A stretch of 64,000 bases of DNA, taken from NCBI GenBank assembly GCA_003712165.1, contig RHLH01000001.1, positions 1,957,575-2,021,574 of the forward strand, given 5' to 3'. Positions 17,636-27,265 of the stretch are shown one piece after another. How positions within the stretch are numbered: position 1 is the first letter of the stretch; every line of letters starts with the position of its first letter. Both the position numbers and the translations under genes were made by a program. This DNA is from Phycisphaera sp. GTDB taxonomy: Bacteria; Planctomycetota; Phycisphaerae; Phycisphaerales; UBA1924. The notes under the pieces were generated by a model. That model saw nothing but the letters and a program-made list of their open reading frames with translations, made no database searches and had not been told where the DNA came from.

Positions 17636-19998
17636 CGGAGGTCCCTCCGCCTGCAGGTTCTGAATGTGCCGCTGAGCACAACACCCTCGATCATGGAACT
17701 CAGTGTGTCGCCGTTCGACGCGGTGTGCTCGGTGATCAGCCTAATCGTTGGTCGGTCGAAGGGTTCCATGCCTCTTCCAACTGCGTATGTGAGAATTTCG
17801 CCCGCGAGGTGCTCACGGAACGTCTCGTGCTTGTCGAGCAGGATCGCCTTGAGTTCGTTGGGCCCGTCGAAGCTGATGCCGCCCGGCAGGACACCCGATG
17901 CATCGATCGGGGCGTTCTCGTACGCGTCGCGCCAACCGCCGACGGCGTCGAAATTCTCCATCGCGAGCCCGATTGGATCCATTCGAACGTGGCACGCGGC
18001 GCAGGACGAATCGGTCAGGTGCGCTTCGAGTTGTTCGCGCAGCGATGCCTGAGATCCGACCTCCGCTGCGGAAGTCTCGAGTCTAGGGATGTCTGGCGGA
18101 GGTGGCGGCGGCGGGGTGCCGAGGAGTTGCTCGAGCACATACAGCCCTCGCTTGACGGGGCTTGTCCGTGTTGGGTTGCTGGTGACGGTAAGGGTGGATC
18201 CCATCGTGAGGACACCGCCCCGCACCGATGATTCTGGTAGTTGCACCCTGCGGAAGTCGTTGCCCTCGATGTTCTCTAAGCCGTAGAGCATCGCGAGGCG
18301 TTCGTTGATGAAGACATCATCGGCGTCGATCAGGTCAAGGATTGATCTGTCGGACCGGAGGATGTCCGCGAAGAAGAGTTCCGCTTCGGTCGTCATGTCA
18401 TGCATGAGCTCGGTGTCGTAAGTGGTGAATAGTCCTTGATCGATCTCGATCGACTCGAGGTTGCGGAGCAGGAGCCACTGGCCCGCGAAATTGCGCACGA
18501 ACGCGTCGGAACGCTCGTCGGCGAGCATTCTGCGCACCTGGTCTTTCAAGACATCGTCTTTGAGCAGATCGCCCGACTCCGCGAGTGAGAAGAGTTCGTC
18601 GTCTGGCATCGAACTCCAGAGGAAGTAGCTGAGCCTGCTTGCAAGTTCGTAGCCGGTGAGCGTGTGGATCACCTCGTTGGCTTGTGCTTCTTGCGAGAGC
18701 GAGGTTGACCGGTATAGGAAACTCGGGGACACGAGCGTGGCGGTCATCATCTGCCTGATGCCGTGCTCGTGCGTACCGCCCTCACTGCGCGTGCTTTCGT
18801 AGAGGCCCATCAGTTCGCGCTGCTCGCTCTGCCCGATTGTTCTGCGGAAAGCCTTTGGCAAAAACTCCTTCACAAACTGTCGCGCCTCCGCCTGATCGCG
18901 CATCTGCGTCTCGAACACCTCTGCGTACATCGCGGGTCGGCGGATGGACTCTTCAGTCAACGGGCCCGCGATGCAGAGCCCGTCGATCGCGAGGTTCCGA
19001 TCCGCCACGTTCGGCACCCAGTAGTCGTTGGTGAAATGCGCGGAAATCTCAATGTCTCCCGCTTCGAGCGTAATAGGCACCTTGACGTGCTTGGCCTCGG
19101 CCTCCGATTCCGCGTTGACGTCCATGCTCAGGATCGGCTTGCCGTTGACGCGTAACGAGAGGTGCGGAAGATCATCGCCGCCTTGAGTGCCCCACGTGTG
19201 CAGAGTGATCATGTAATCCCCGGTGATCGGGATCGATGTGCGCGAGCGGAGTGATCCGTTGGTCGAAAAGAATTGGCCGCCCTGTCGCAGGGGTCTGCCT
19301 CTGCCGGCTCGCTGGATGTTGGGCAGTAGCCTGGGTTCGTTTCCGATCGTGATCTCTGGCCCGAGTGCCGCCTCGACCGCTTGCTCGGCGGCCTCAAGGT
19401 ATGCCTCAAGATGTAGCGGTGAGATCGTCAATACATCGGCGATGTTGTCGAACCCGTACCCGACATCGTCGGGGGGAAGGCTGCTTGCGAGACCGAGTCG
19501 CCGAGCGTCTATGCCTAGAAGATCGCGGAGTGTGTTCTCGTACTCGTTTTTGTTTAGCCTGTGGATCGTCGCCCAGCCCGGATCGATCGTGCCCGAAGGG
19601 GGTGTGTAGCCGAGCACTCTGTCGATCCACTTTGTGAGTGTCTCTCGTTCTTCGGGCACGGGCTTTGCTCGCCGGCCCGGGGGCATCTGTAGCGTTTCGA
19701 CGAGCTCGCGAGCGATTTCGAGATCTTCGCTCGCTTCCAGCATGCTCTTAATTGAACCGATGTTCTCGAAGCTCACGCCGCCTTTGGATCTGCTGTCGTT
19801 GTGGCACTCGTAGCAATAGACAAAGAGAAGCGGCTCGATGGAATCGACAAACTCGGTCTCGATCTCCGCGGCCGTCGTCTCGGGCTCCTGAGCACTCGCC
19901 GGGCTAACGCGGGACACCGCAGCTGGATCACCAAGAACAGCGACACACACATTTAGTGCTAGTGACACAGTGAGAACCAGGGAATGACTCTGCTGCAA
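17632..19998 (-). CDS. DUF1592-type planctomycete cytochrome-domain protein
   Basis: A 788-residue secreted protein with an N-terminal hydrophobic signal, a planctomycete cytochrome c-like segment with heme motif CYECH (Cys62-His66), then the DUF1587/DUF1595/DUF1592/DUF1588/DUF1585 series. Recognisable pieces include RLNKNEYENTLRDLLG (DUF1587), SRLSYFLWSSMPDDEL (DUF1592), RGGVLTMGSTLTVTSNPTRTS and SCAACHVRMDPIG, a second CxxCH (DUF1588), and TYAVGRGMEPFDRPTI (DUF1585). The start is a TTG preceded by a strong GGAGGGGG. It is the first gene of the pair with DUF1552. An extracytoplasmic redox role is suggested by the heme motifs; the substrate is unknown. Confidence 0.92.
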   Translation of the reverse strand: MQQSHSLVLTVSLALNVCVAVLGDPAAVSRVSPASAQEPETTAAEIETEFVDSIEPLLFVYCYECHNDSRSKGGVSFENIGSIKSMLEASEDLEIARELVETLQMPPGRRAKPVPEERETLTKWIDRVLGYTPPSGTIDPGWATIHRLNKNEYENTLRDLLGIDARRLGLASSLPPDDVGYGFDNIADVLTISPLHLEAYLEAAEQAVEAALGPEITIGNEPRLLPNIQRAGRGRPLRQGGQFFSTNGSLRSRTSIPITGDYMITLHTWGTQGGDDLPHLSLRVNGKPILSMDVNAESEAEAKHVKVPITLEAGDIEISAHFTNDYWVPNVADRNLAIDGLCIAGPLTEESIRRPAMYAEVFETQMRDQAEARQFVKEFLPKAFRRTIGQSEQRELMGLYESTRSEGGTHEHGIRQMMTATLVSPSFLYRSTSLSQEAQANEVIHTLTGYELASRLSYFLWSSMPDDELFSLAESGDLLKDDVLKDQVRRMLADERSDAFVRNFAGQWLLLRNLESIEIDQGLFTTYDTELMHDMTTEAELFFADILRSDRSILDLIDADDVFINERLAMLYGLENIEGNDFRRVQLPESSVRGGVLTMGSTLTVTSNPTRTSPVKRGLYVLEQLLGTPPPPPPPDIPRLETSAAEVGSQASLREQLEAHLTDSSCAACHVRMDPIGLAMENFDAVGGWRDAYENAPIDASGVLPGGISFDGPNELKAILLDKHETFREHLAGEILTYAVGRGMEPFDRPTIRLITEHTASNGDTLSSMIEGVVLSGTFRTCRRRDLR

Positions 19999-20121
19999 AA
20001 CGCCCCCTCCGGCAGCCAGCTTACCAAGTCTACTCAGTTGGTCATAAACAAATGCTCAATCAGGCTTTACGCGCCATACTCGGGGCTCTGACAGTGCTGT
20101 ATCTGGCCACTGACCCAGTGC

Positions 20122-20127
20122 TATAAT
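20122..20127 (+). promoter_or_regulatory. Candidate -10 box for tRNA-Gly
   Basis: A perfect TATAAT lies 69 bases upstream of the tRNA in an otherwise gene-free 197 bp gap. No convincing -35 box is placed 16-18 bases before it, so the call is tentative. Confidence 0.4.
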
Positions 20128-20195
20128 CGGCACCGCGGCTGATTGCCGCCAAACACAGAGCCGGGAGTGACCCCAGATGTCGCAATCGGCACCAC

Positions 20196-20267
20196 GCGGG
20201 TGTAGTTCAGTGGTAGAACGTCAGCTTCCCAAGCTGAATGTCGCCGGTTCGACTCCGGTCACCCGCT
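20196..20267 (+). tRNA. tRNA-Gly (anticodon CCC)
   Basis: A full cloverleaf can be drawn. The acceptor stem pairs GCGGGTG (20196-20202) with CACCCGC (20260-20266). The D arm pairs GTTC with GAAC, the anticodon stem pairs TCAGC with GCTGA around loop TTCCCAA, and the T arm GCCGG-TTCGACT-CCGGT has one G-T pair. The anticodon CCC is at 20228-20230 and reads GGG (Gly). No CCA is encoded. Its 3' part from 20221 is repeated twice downstream, so this gene is the probable integration target of the adjacent island. Confidence 0.97.
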
Positions 20268-20269
20268 TT
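20221..20269 (+). repeat. att-like repeat A: 3' half of tRNA-Gly (left end of island)
   Basis: These 49 bp, running from the anticodon stem through the tRNA 3' end to TTT, recur exactly at 40872-40920 and (first base missing, two more bases shared downstream) at 59079-59128. This copy completes the functional tRNA and would be attL. Confidence 0.85.
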
Positions 20270-20400
20270 CGCAGCTTCAGGACAGCAGATGCCAACCTGA
20301 GACAAGTACTGACGTAGCAAGGCTCTGTGGATTCACTCATGAGCATGTCATCTCTCAGGAATTCGCCATTCGCTGCCAAACAAAGACAGAGAGCGACAAC

Positions 20401-20422
20401 GTAGCGCTATCATTGGCGCTAC
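20401..20422. repeat. Imperfect palindrome, copy 1
   Basis: Arms GTAGCGCT and GGCGCTAC around a 6 bp centre, preceded by GACAAC and followed by AC. A second copy with the same flanks lies at 40791-40812, just before att-like repeat B. One arm of each copy has drifted. Its position near the repeat junctions suggests a recombinase or regulator binding site, but this is inference. Confidence 0.55.
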
Positions 20423-20523
20423 ACACTCAGGGTCATCGAACCCCGACATCCGCCGCCCCAAAGGTAAGATCGTGCTGAAGTCGAAGCTCGGCGGAGTGCT
20501 CAAGTCCTACTAACGCAAAGCTG

Positions 20524-20628
20524 CCTGAATCAAGCAATCCCTCTCAGACGCTCTCTAAAGGGCGCATGAGAATTTGAACCCTCATAACAAGGCGGTTTCA
20601 GAGCTGCCCCAGTGTGAAACCAAACAGC
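20524..20628 (+). repeat. About 105 bp imperfect direct repeat, copy 1
   Basis: Shares long blocks with 28747-28855, including TCAAGCAA, CCCTCTCAGAC, ATGAGAATTTGAA and a later CAGT.TGAAAC.AAACA block. The two copies lie at either end of the nrf/ccs segment, in the same orientation. Confidence 0.6.
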
Positions 20629-20652
20629 GATAGCCGTTTGCCGACGAACCCT

Positions 20653-21993
20653 TTAGAACTTCACAGTCATCTGTGCCCACAAACGCGAAGTGTCGGGCTG
20701 ACCCGAGTCGCCGTCATAGAACGCCGCCTTGACAAGCACGGACAAGACCGGGGTGATCTGCTTGCTGGCTACGAAGTCGACCTCATGCCCAAGATCGTTG
20801 CTGCCCTGGTCCGACCAGAACTCGTGGTACACCACCGACCCCTTCACCCCACCCGGCAGATTCGCTCCGACGCCGAGGTATAGATCCTGAAGGCCCGTGG
20901 CGGGCGTGACAAGGAAGTTGTCGGCGAATCCCTGGAATTTGTGATTCGTCCCCAGCGGGAATCGAAACGCGAAGTTGCCGTCATCGCTGCCGAGGAGTTG
21001 GTAGCCCGCGACGACGTGCCCCAGCTCCTTCTTGGTCACCTTGACCTGCGCGGCGAGGAAATCCGCCTCGTAGTCCACCGCGTTGGAGCCGGCGTCAACC
21101 TGACGAGCGTAGGTCAGCTCGTAGTCGGTCACAAAATCTGACTCGTTATCTTGGGCGAGATCAAACTGGCCCATGAGCCGGAGCCCAAACGTGTTGCTCG
21201 AGTTTGCGGGAGCATCGTTATCGAAATCCAAGAAGTACGCGAACGGGGTTGCCCTGATCTCGGGCGCGAACTCGTAAGACATGTTGAGCAGGTGTGAATC
21301 CGAATCCCAGTTCGGGCCGCCCGGACCGAAGATCCGCTGAACTCTCCAGACATACGCGTAGAAGAAACGGAGTCCGTCAACACCCAAGTCTGAATCAACG
21401 CTGACCGCGTCCAGCGTCTGCTCGAACTGTCGCCACCCGACGTTGCCGATGAACCGGCTGTCATCGAGGATGATGCGCTGTCGTCCCGCTTTGACGTCGA
21501 GGGAGATCTCGCTCTCGCCCAGCGTGTCGGTTTGGTACCTCGCCCAGGCCTGGTTCATTTCCGTGCCGGTCGGGTCGGCGATCACCGTTCTTCCGGGAGT
21601 CCCGCCGCCAGTCGCGGGGACGAAGTACTCGTTCTCGGAGGGTGTTGCGACGTTCTCCATTTCAACGAAGCCGCTGAATCCGTGTAGGGGTTTGCTCTGG
21701 TACCCGAGCCTGAGTCGGTTGGTGAACGCTGTAGAGGACCTGGCTCCGGTCGTGTCCGCGTACTCGATGCGGGTGTTGTTGTTGAAGAACACCTTGCCAG
21801 AGACCAACGCGTCGAAGAAGTCTTCGGGTTTCTCGTTCGGGTCGGACAGCCATCCGATCGGGTAACGCTCAGTAATCTTGAGTTTCGGTGATTCCGACGC
21901 TGAGTTTTTCTCGGCCGCGTGCTGTTCACTCTGAGCCGCAGCGCTTGTTGTGCCTGCGACAAGCAGCAGTGCAATGAAACGGGACAGATTCAT
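20653..21993 (-). CDS. Outer-membrane beta-barrel protein (alginate-export/porin-like)
   Basis: A 446-residue protein with signal peptide MNLSRFIALLLVAGTTSAAA and many alternating-polarity strands, ending in the terminal aromatic MTVKF that the BAM machinery recognises. Segments such as NRLRLGYQSKPLHGFSGFVEM, QAWARYQT and AGRQRIILDDSRFIGNVGWR resemble alginate-export-type porins. Start ATG 21993 has AGGAG six bases upstream; a GTG three bases earlier is the alternative. It lies downstream of nrfA on the same strand (68 bp gap), so it may admit nitrite or another small solute to the periplasm; this is inferred from neighbourhood only. Confidence 0.75.
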   Translation of the reverse strand: MNLSRFIALLLVAGTTSAAAQSEQHAAEKNSASESPKLKITERYPIGWLSDPNEKPEDFFDALVSGKVFFNNNTRIEYADTTGARSSTAFTNRLRLGYQSKPLHGFSGFVEMENVATPSENEYFVPATGGGTPGRTVIADPTGTEMNQAWARYQTDTLGESEISLDVKAGRQRIILDDSRFIGNVGWRQFEQTLDAVSVDSDLGVDGLRFFYAYVWRVQRIFGPGGPNWDSDSHLLNMSYEFAPEIRATPFAYFLDFDNDAPANSSNTFGLRLMGQFDLAQDNESDFVTDYELTYARQVDAGSNAVDYEADFLAAQVKVTKKELGHVVAGYQLLGSDDGNFAFRFPLGTNHKFQGFADNFLVTPATGLQDLYLGVGANLPGGVKGSVVYHEFWSDQGSNDLGHEVDFVASKQITPVLSVLVKAAFYDGDSGQPDTSRLWAQMTVKF

Positions 21994-22061
21994 CACATAC
22001 TCCTTACTGGCGAGTCATGAACTCGCCGAAGCGCTGGTTTGTTGCGACGGCAGGCCGATGG

Positions 22062-23759
22062 TTACTGCAGAGACGACACACGCTCTGACTCGGGCGGCGT
22101 CACGCCCTGAATAGGTTCAATCGGGAGCTCGTCTGTGCTCGGGGCTTCGGGTGCGCGAAGGCGTAGAGCCATAGCCTGAGCCTGACGGCTGTAATCGATT
22201 GACTCTCCGAGAATCCTGGTCGCGTCCTGGTCTGCATGGAACCCCCTGGAGTTCTCGCTGCTGATGTAGTCGAGCCTCCACATCGCCTTGCGCTGAAGCG
22301 CGTAGATCGGTGCAAGCTGTTCTTCGGTTGCGCCCGCTGCCTTCGCCTCGAGGATAGCGTCGAACATGTCAGTCAGCGCAACAGCCGCACGGTCCATGTG
22401 AGCCAGTGTGCGTGTCTGGATCGTCTCGACTTTCTCACGCAGTGTATCTTCGTCGTCATTGTGACACTGCTGGCAGGCGTTGTTGACATTCTGCATCGGG
22501 CTCTGCACGTTGTGGCTCGATACCTTCATGGCGCCATCGCGTTCGTAGGGCATGTGGCAGTCTGAGCAGCTCACCCCGCTCCTCGCGTGGATACCCTGGC
22601 TCCAGAGCTCGAACTCGGGGTGCTGAACTTTGAGCACCTTTGCGCCGGTCTCGCCGTGCGTGTAGTCGAAGAAGTCAGAACCGTCCGGGAACTTCTTGGC
22701 GTCCCAGTGGGCTTCGAGCTGCTCCATCTTGAGGCCCTGCCCCCACGGGAACTCAAGTGTGTTGCCAGTCGCACAGTAATACTCGACGTGGCACTGACCG
22801 CAGACGTACGAGCGCATCTCCTGACGGGTGGCGTCCTTGTTTGGATCGTAAGGCTCGTTCCGATCGCCGCGGCGCCATTTCTCGATACTGGGCAGGTGCG
22901 GCGTGGGCTCGTCGCTCTCGGCGAGCGCCGCGATACCGAGCACAAAGCCGGGTCGTGTCACACGCATAGCCATCGTTGATGGATCGTGGCAGTCGATGCA
23001 GGAGACAGGGTGGGCTTCACCGGTCATCGCCGGGTGATCCGCGGGGACTTCCTGACCGGCAAACTCACCTTCAAAGCCGCCGAGCGGGGCCTGTGGCACG
23101 ATCGGGTCGTTCTCGTCTGGCGTGCCGTCCGGGGACGTCATCACGAGCGCGAGCACCTCGTCGTAAGGCATGCGGCTGACTTCTTCAAAGCCTCGTATCA
23201 CAGCTTCCATGTTGAAATCTGCTGCGAGCGCTTCGTCGTCGTAGGGCTGCCCCATCGCCTTCAGCCCTTCGCGACGGTACATCACGGAGGTCGAGGCGTG
23301 GCAGTGGAGACAGGCACCGGCCTGCGATTTCTTGGTCACTCTCTCTGTAACACCTTGGTCGTAGAGCATGTACGCGTGACCGCGGGCCTCGCGGTAGTCG
23401 ATGCTGAACGCATAGCCCGCGTAGAGACGCTTGAGCCAGGGGTAGGTGTCCAGCTTGCTGTGAGGCAGGGCGCTGGACCCGCCGTAGAACTTGTCGCCGG
23501 CGGTTGCTTTCCAGCCATCAAACTGATGAGGCCAGTTGAGTCCCCAGGGCTCGGGATCGGTGCTGACCTCGTTCACCTCAGCCAGCCTGACGAATGGCTG
23601 TCTCGCTTCCTGTTTGTGGCTGAACATGGTGACCAGAACCCATGTCACCAGCAGCGTACCAACCACCGCGACGATAAACACGAGCAATAGCAGCATCGCA
23701 CGACCGGATCTCGATCCGCCGAGCGGAGAGGAATTGGGAGTATGTCCTAGCGTGGTCAT
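22062..23759 (-). CDS. nrfA: Ammonia-forming cytochrome c nitrite reductase, pentaheme catalytic subunit
   Basis: Reduces nitrite to ammonium with six electrons at the periplasmic face. The 565-residue protein starts with a membrane anchor (residues 21-46) in place of a cleaved signal. Five CxxCH motifs occur: CLHCH (150-154), CIDCH (254-258), CGQCH (320-324), CSDCH (398-402) and CQQCH (429-433). By order and context, the first is the active-site heme, where many NrfA proteins have CxxCK. The stretch VCGQCHVEYY followed by FPWGQGLKMEQ is the NrfA-specific region with the catalytic Tyr and Ca2+-site residues. Start ATG 23759 has GAGGTGA upstream. It follows nrfH by 31 bp. Confidence 0.95.
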   Translation of the reverse strand: MTTLGHTPNSSPLGGSRSGRAMLLLLVFIVAVVGTLLVTWVLVTMFSHKQEARQPFVRLAEVNEVSTDPEPWGLNWPHQFDGWKATAGDKFYGGSSALPHSKLDTYPWLKRLYAGYAFSIDYREARGHAYMLYDQGVTERVTKKSQAGACLHCHASTSVMYRREGLKAMGQPYDDEALAADFNMEAVIRGFEEVSRMPYDEVLALVMTSPDGTPDENDPIVPQAPLGGFEGEFAGQEVPADHPAMTGEAHPVSCIDCHDPSTMAMRVTRPGFVLGIAALAESDEPTPHLPSIEKWRRGDRNEPYDPNKDATRQEMRSYVCGQCHVEYYCATGNTLEFPWGQGLKMEQLEAHWDAKKFPDGSDFFDYTHGETGAKVLKVQHPEFELWSQGIHARSGVSCSDCHMPYERDGAMKVSSHNVQSPMQNVNNACQQCHNDDEDTLREKVETIQTRTLAHMDRAAVALTDMFDAILEAKAAGATEEQLAPIYALQRKAMWRLDYISSENSRGFHADQDATRILGESIDYSRQAQAMALRLRAPEAPSTDELPIEPIQGVTPPESERVSSLQ

Positions 23760-23790
23760 TTCATCACCTCGTCCCACAGCATGGGGTGGG

Positions 23791-24324
23791 TCAGTCTCGT
23801 TCCCCGAAACCGGATTCGCGTCCGGCGTGCCCTACATCGCCATGACAGTGCACACAGAATTGCATATCGCCGCCCGACTCGACGGGAAGCATGTGATTGA
23901 CGTAATCGGAATGGCAGTACAGGCAGGCGCCCTGTGTCACGTGCCGGTTCCGCTCTTTGATCTGGATCGGATCGTGGTAGTCACCCGTGGTGAACGCCAG
24001 CGAATGGAAGAAGCCGTTGTCGCCTTTGGTGATCCACTTTCCAGCGAAGTCGTGCGGCAGGTGGCAATCGTTGCAGGTCGCCACGTCGTGGTGACTCGAT
24101 TTCACCCACGCGTCGTAGTGCGCCTGCATGACGTGGCAGTTCGCGCACGACGCCGGGTTGTTCGAGAGGTACGCCATCCCCTCGCCGTAACCGAAGGTGA
24201 ACGCACCCAATCCGCCGAGCACCCCCAGAGCTGCTGCGGTCAGAACTGACAGCAGCGTCAGACCGCGGAATCTCCGCACTTTTTCTACGCTTTGAATTGT
24301 GTTCGCAGAGCCCTGTTCCACCAT
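23791..24324 (-). CDS. nrfH: Tetraheme menaquinol dehydrogenase of nitrite reductase
   Basis: Takes electrons from menaquinol and passes them to NrfA. The 177-residue protein has one N-terminal membrane helix (about residues 22-45) and four CxxCH motifs: CANCH (60-64), CNDCH (84-88), CLYCH (134-138) and CVHCH (157-161), as in the NapC/NirT/NrfH family. ATCNDCHLPHDFAGKWITKG and GFFHSLAFTTGDY are typical NrfH context. Upstream GGAGG overlaps closely with the ATG, and GTG just after it is an alternative start. The gene precedes nrfA in a presumed operon. Confidence 0.95.
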   Translation of the reverse strand: MVEQGSANTIQSVEKVRRFRGLTLLSVLTAAALGVLGGLGAFTFGYGEGMAYLSNNPASCANCHVMQAHYDAWVKSSHHDVATCNDCHLPHDFAGKWITKGDNGFFHSLAFTTGDYHDPIQIKERNRHVTQGACLYCHSDYVNHMLPVESGGDMQFCVHCHGDVGHAGRESGFGERD

Positions 24325-24382
24325 GCCTCCATGAACAACAACAATGGCAACGAATTATAGCTATGTATATAGAAAAATGCAA

Positions 24383-27265
24383 TTAGTCTTGCATCTCTCT
24401 TTCGACTCTCCTTGGGACGAAGGCCAGAACCATGAGTGCGACCTGTGATCCGACGAACACCGCAAGCCAGAACGACGCGGAATCCATAAACCCGTACGCG
24501 TGGAGCCCAACACCGAGCATGTTGGTTCCGAACCAACTCCACGCCGTCACTATGTTACCAGAAACTGCCAGAGCTGCGATACCTCGAGCTCTCACGATGC
24601 CCCCCCACCGGGCGTGCAAGATGATGGCGTTGATCAGCACAACGAGGGCTGCACCGTTCTCTTTGGGATCCCAGCCCCAGAACCGCCCCCACGATTGGTC
24701 GGCCCAGATCCCTCCAAGCACAGTCCCAACGAAGCTCAGAAGCATGGCAAAGCAAACCACGCCGTAGACCATGCGGATCATGGTCCGCTCGACATCAGGC
24801 GTCACTGAACGTGTCGCGACTCTCGCGAGCAGGTAGACCCCAGCGAGAGCGCCGGCGAAGAACGTCGCCGAGTACCCGAGCGTGATCGTGATCACGTGTG
24901 TGGCGAGCCAGAAGTTACTGTCGAGAACAGCTTGCATCATCTCCATCGTGTCGCCGTCGTTGCCGAGGTTGTGCGCAACAACAAGGGTCCCCGCCCCGAT
25001 GGCTGCAGAACCCAGTACCGAAACCCCCATCGGGTAGAGCCGTTCGACGAAGACACCGGTCAGCGCCGCAGCCCACCCCACAAAGACCGCGGACGAGTAC
25101 AGGTTCGTCACCGGTGGGCGATCCTGAAGATAGACCCTGAGGCAGATCGCGAGCGTGTGGACCAAGACCGCCGAGGCGAGCAGCGCAAGCGATCCGACAC
25201 GCAATCTCTCGGGCCAGGGCCCCGGATTGGTCCGAGCCCGGAGCATGAATGAGCCGCACACACCAAGAAACGCCAAGATGTAGACCGCGGTTGTTCCGGT
25301 AAAGAGAGAAGCGCGATTGAAGAGCACTTCAAGACGCATCCGTCGCATCGTCTCAGGCATGGACGCGTCGAGGAGTTCGTTGTACGAGCCGACCGCGGAA
25401 TCGAAGGCATCCGCATCGCCCTCGCCCGCGGCAGTCATCATCGTTGCGAAGTACGCCACGCTCGGATGGGGTGTTTCTGAGCTGTGATCATCCAGGAATG
25501 CCTCGTGGAACGGGCGCCATGCATCATCGGGAGAAAGAGGCGGGATCGAGTAGGGCTCACGCATCTGCGCGTGCATCAAGAGCTGGTTCACTCTGTTGTG
25601 GAGTTGGAGCACCGCTCGCTGGAAACCGTCGCGCTGACGAGCTTCGACGCCCGCAGCCGTCCGCGCCTGCTCTGCAACCTCAGCCCAGTGGGTCTCGATG
25701 TGTGCCAGAGATATCCTGCCGCTCTCGTCCGAGGTGAGTCCGAGCAGAGAGAGGACGTCGGGATGATCGACGCGGACAACAGGCAGCTCTGCGACGTTGG
25801 TCGGGTTGGTGATCAGATCGAGCAGATACTGGCTCGCGGAGACGTGCCGGTCTGGTGTTCGAATGCTCTGCCGACCACCGGCGACCATGAGCGCCGACCT
25901 TGCGGCGGTATCCATTGGCTTGATCCGTCCGCCTGCTGATACGGGCAGTTCAGCGAACGCCTGTATGTCGAACTCGTTTGAGGGCAGTGGTCTGAAGAGT
26001 GCGCTAAACGCGATCCCCAGACCAAGAAGTGCGACAACAACAGGCCACCATTGGCGCCGCTGGGCCGATTCGGGATCGTCTTTGCTCACGCGAGTTGGGC
26101 CGTTCTTTGCTCTGCGTCTGAGGAATCCGACAAGAGACTGCGCAAAGTGCCAAGTCATCCCGCCGCCGACCAGAACACACGCGACGTACGGCATAAGCCA
26201 TCCCGGGTTTCGCACCACCTGCAGGATCGTTCCGCTCCCATCGGGCTTGTATGAGGCCTGATAGAACGTCAGCCCGCGATAGCGGAGCGGGTTGTTCATC
26301 CATATACGAACTTCGCGGTCCGTCTGCCTGTCAGGGTCCACGAGGCGGACATCGCTTGAGAAGTTCTTGGCGATGCTTGTGCCGGTGAAGATGTCGTGCC
26401 GGAAGTCGCGCAGGTGCAGCGAAAAGGGCAGGTACGTCCTTCGGAACCGCAGCGCGAGCCCGTACTTCATCTCATCGACGTCGACAGGCTGGGCATCCTT
26501 GAGAGATGCAGACACCATCCATGTGCCCAGTTCCTGATCGCCACTGATGAGCGTGACATACGCCGCGGGTGTGTTGGTCTGTGCGCCATCGACCCCGGTG
26601 ACTTTCGGCCTGGACTCGGCGCGGGCTTCGAGACCGATTCCGGCGGTCGCGCGGGTGTCGCCGTGCGCGTGGAACAGAGCCGCGTTGGAGAACCACCAGT
26701 TGACGCGGACGGAGAACGGCAATCTCTCATCTGTGATTGACTTCCCGGTCGCTGCGGCCTCGGCGAGTATCCAACCCGGAACCGTAACCACGCGATCGTG
26801 ATCCGCGTTGCTCTGATCGATCACAACAAGCTCAGCCTCGCGGACATCTTCGACGTAGGAAGTGCTCGATCCTTCATCGATCGGCATCAAGCCCTCGTCG
26901 GCCATGAAACCGGTCACGAACTCACCGACGAGAAGAACGATTAGCCCCGCGTGCAGGATGAGCACGCCGGCGCGCTTTCGGGTGGCCTTGAACCGGATCG
27001 CGTGGGCGGCGAGCAAGTTGACGATCATGCCCGCGGCGATCGTGAGCCCGCCTGGGATCGGGATGCCCAAGTCGTTGCCCTCGCCTGGCAAAAAGAGCCA
27101 GGGGTCAACCATCGCGACCCAAGAACGGAAATAGGTATCAACGGCTTGCCAGACGCCTACCTTGGTCTGTGCAATCGTGCCGACGAAGATCAAGATCATT
27201 GCCAGCGAGAGCAGCACGACGGTCAGCTTCAGCGACGCGAGTAGCTTGGTGTACCGCCGAATCAC
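24383..27265 (-). CDS. ccsBA: CcsBA-type cytochrome c maturation protein (ResB-CcsA fusion)
   Basis: A 960-residue system II cytochrome c synthase that exports heme and attaches it to CxxCH motifs outside the cytoplasm. The N-terminal ResB/Ccs1 half (about 1-420) has several membrane helices and a large extracytoplasmic domain, including VDPDRQTDREVRIWMNNPLRYRG in pieces. The C-terminal CcsA half (about 640-960) contains the heme-handling WWD-like segment WGRFWGWDPKENGA. The start is GTG 27265 with GGAGG upstream, overlapping the TGA of the preceding lipoprotein gene. Placement directly before nrfH-nrfA strongly suggests a dedicated role in maturing these nine hemes. Confidence 0.94.
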   Translation of the reverse strand: MIRRYTKLLASLKLTVVLLSLAMILIFVGTIAQTKVGVWQAVDTYFRSWVAMVDPWLFLPGEGNDLGIPIPGGLTIAAGMIVNLLAAHAIRFKATRKRAGVLILHAGLIVLLVGEFVTGFMADEGLMPIDEGSSTSYVEDVREAELVVIDQSNADHDRVVTVPGWILAEAAATGKSITDERLPFSVRVNWWFSNAALFHAHGDTRATAGIGLEARAESRPKVTGVDGAQTNTPAAYVTLISGDQELGTWMVSASLKDAQPVDVDEMKYGLALRFRRTYLPFSLHLRDFRHDIFTGTSIAKNFSSDVRLVDPDRQTDREVRIWMNNPLRYRGLTFYQASYKPDGSGTILQVVRNPGWLMPYVACVLVGGGMTWHFAQSLVGFLRRRAKNGPTRVSKDDPESAQRRQWWPVVVALLGLGIAFSALFRPLPSNEFDIQAFAELPVSAGGRIKPMDTAARSALMVAGGRQSIRTPDRHVSASQYLLDLITNPTNVAELPVVRVDHPDVLSLLGLTSDESGRISLAHIETHWAEVAEQARTAAGVEARQRDGFQRAVLQLHNRVNQLLMHAQMREPYSIPPLSPDDAWRPFHEAFLDDHSSETPHPSVAYFATMMTAAGEGDADAFDSAVGSYNELLDASMPETMRRMRLEVLFNRASLFTGTTAVYILAFLGVCGSFMLRARTNPGPWPERLRVGSLALLASAVLVHTLAICLRVYLQDRPPVTNLYSSAVFVGWAAALTGVFVERLYPMGVSVLGSAAIGAGTLVVAHNLGNDGDTMEMMQAVLDSNFWLATHVITITLGYSATFFAGALAGVYLLARVATRSVTPDVERTMIRMVYGVVCFAMLLSFVGTVLGGIWADQSWGRFWGWDPKENGAALVVLINAIILHARWGGIVRARGIAALAVSGNIVTAWSWFGTNMLGVGLHAYGFMDSASFWLAVFVGSQVALMVLAFVPRRVEREMQD

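Larger units (their letters stand above)
20270..20652. other. Gene-poor stretch at the left end of the island
   Basis: No convincing complete gene. It contains an imperfect palindrome at 20401-20422 and a short open stretch ending at the TAA at 20513 (about 30 codons, Lys-rich, ending LGGVLKSY) that may be the tail of a decayed gene. A repeat copy starts at 20524. It looks like a junction where mobile DNA has eroded. Confidence 0.5.

Noticed and set aside
20270..20522. Possible small integrase or excisionase gene at the left end
   Set aside because: Only about 30 codons are open before the TAA and no recombinase motif is visible.
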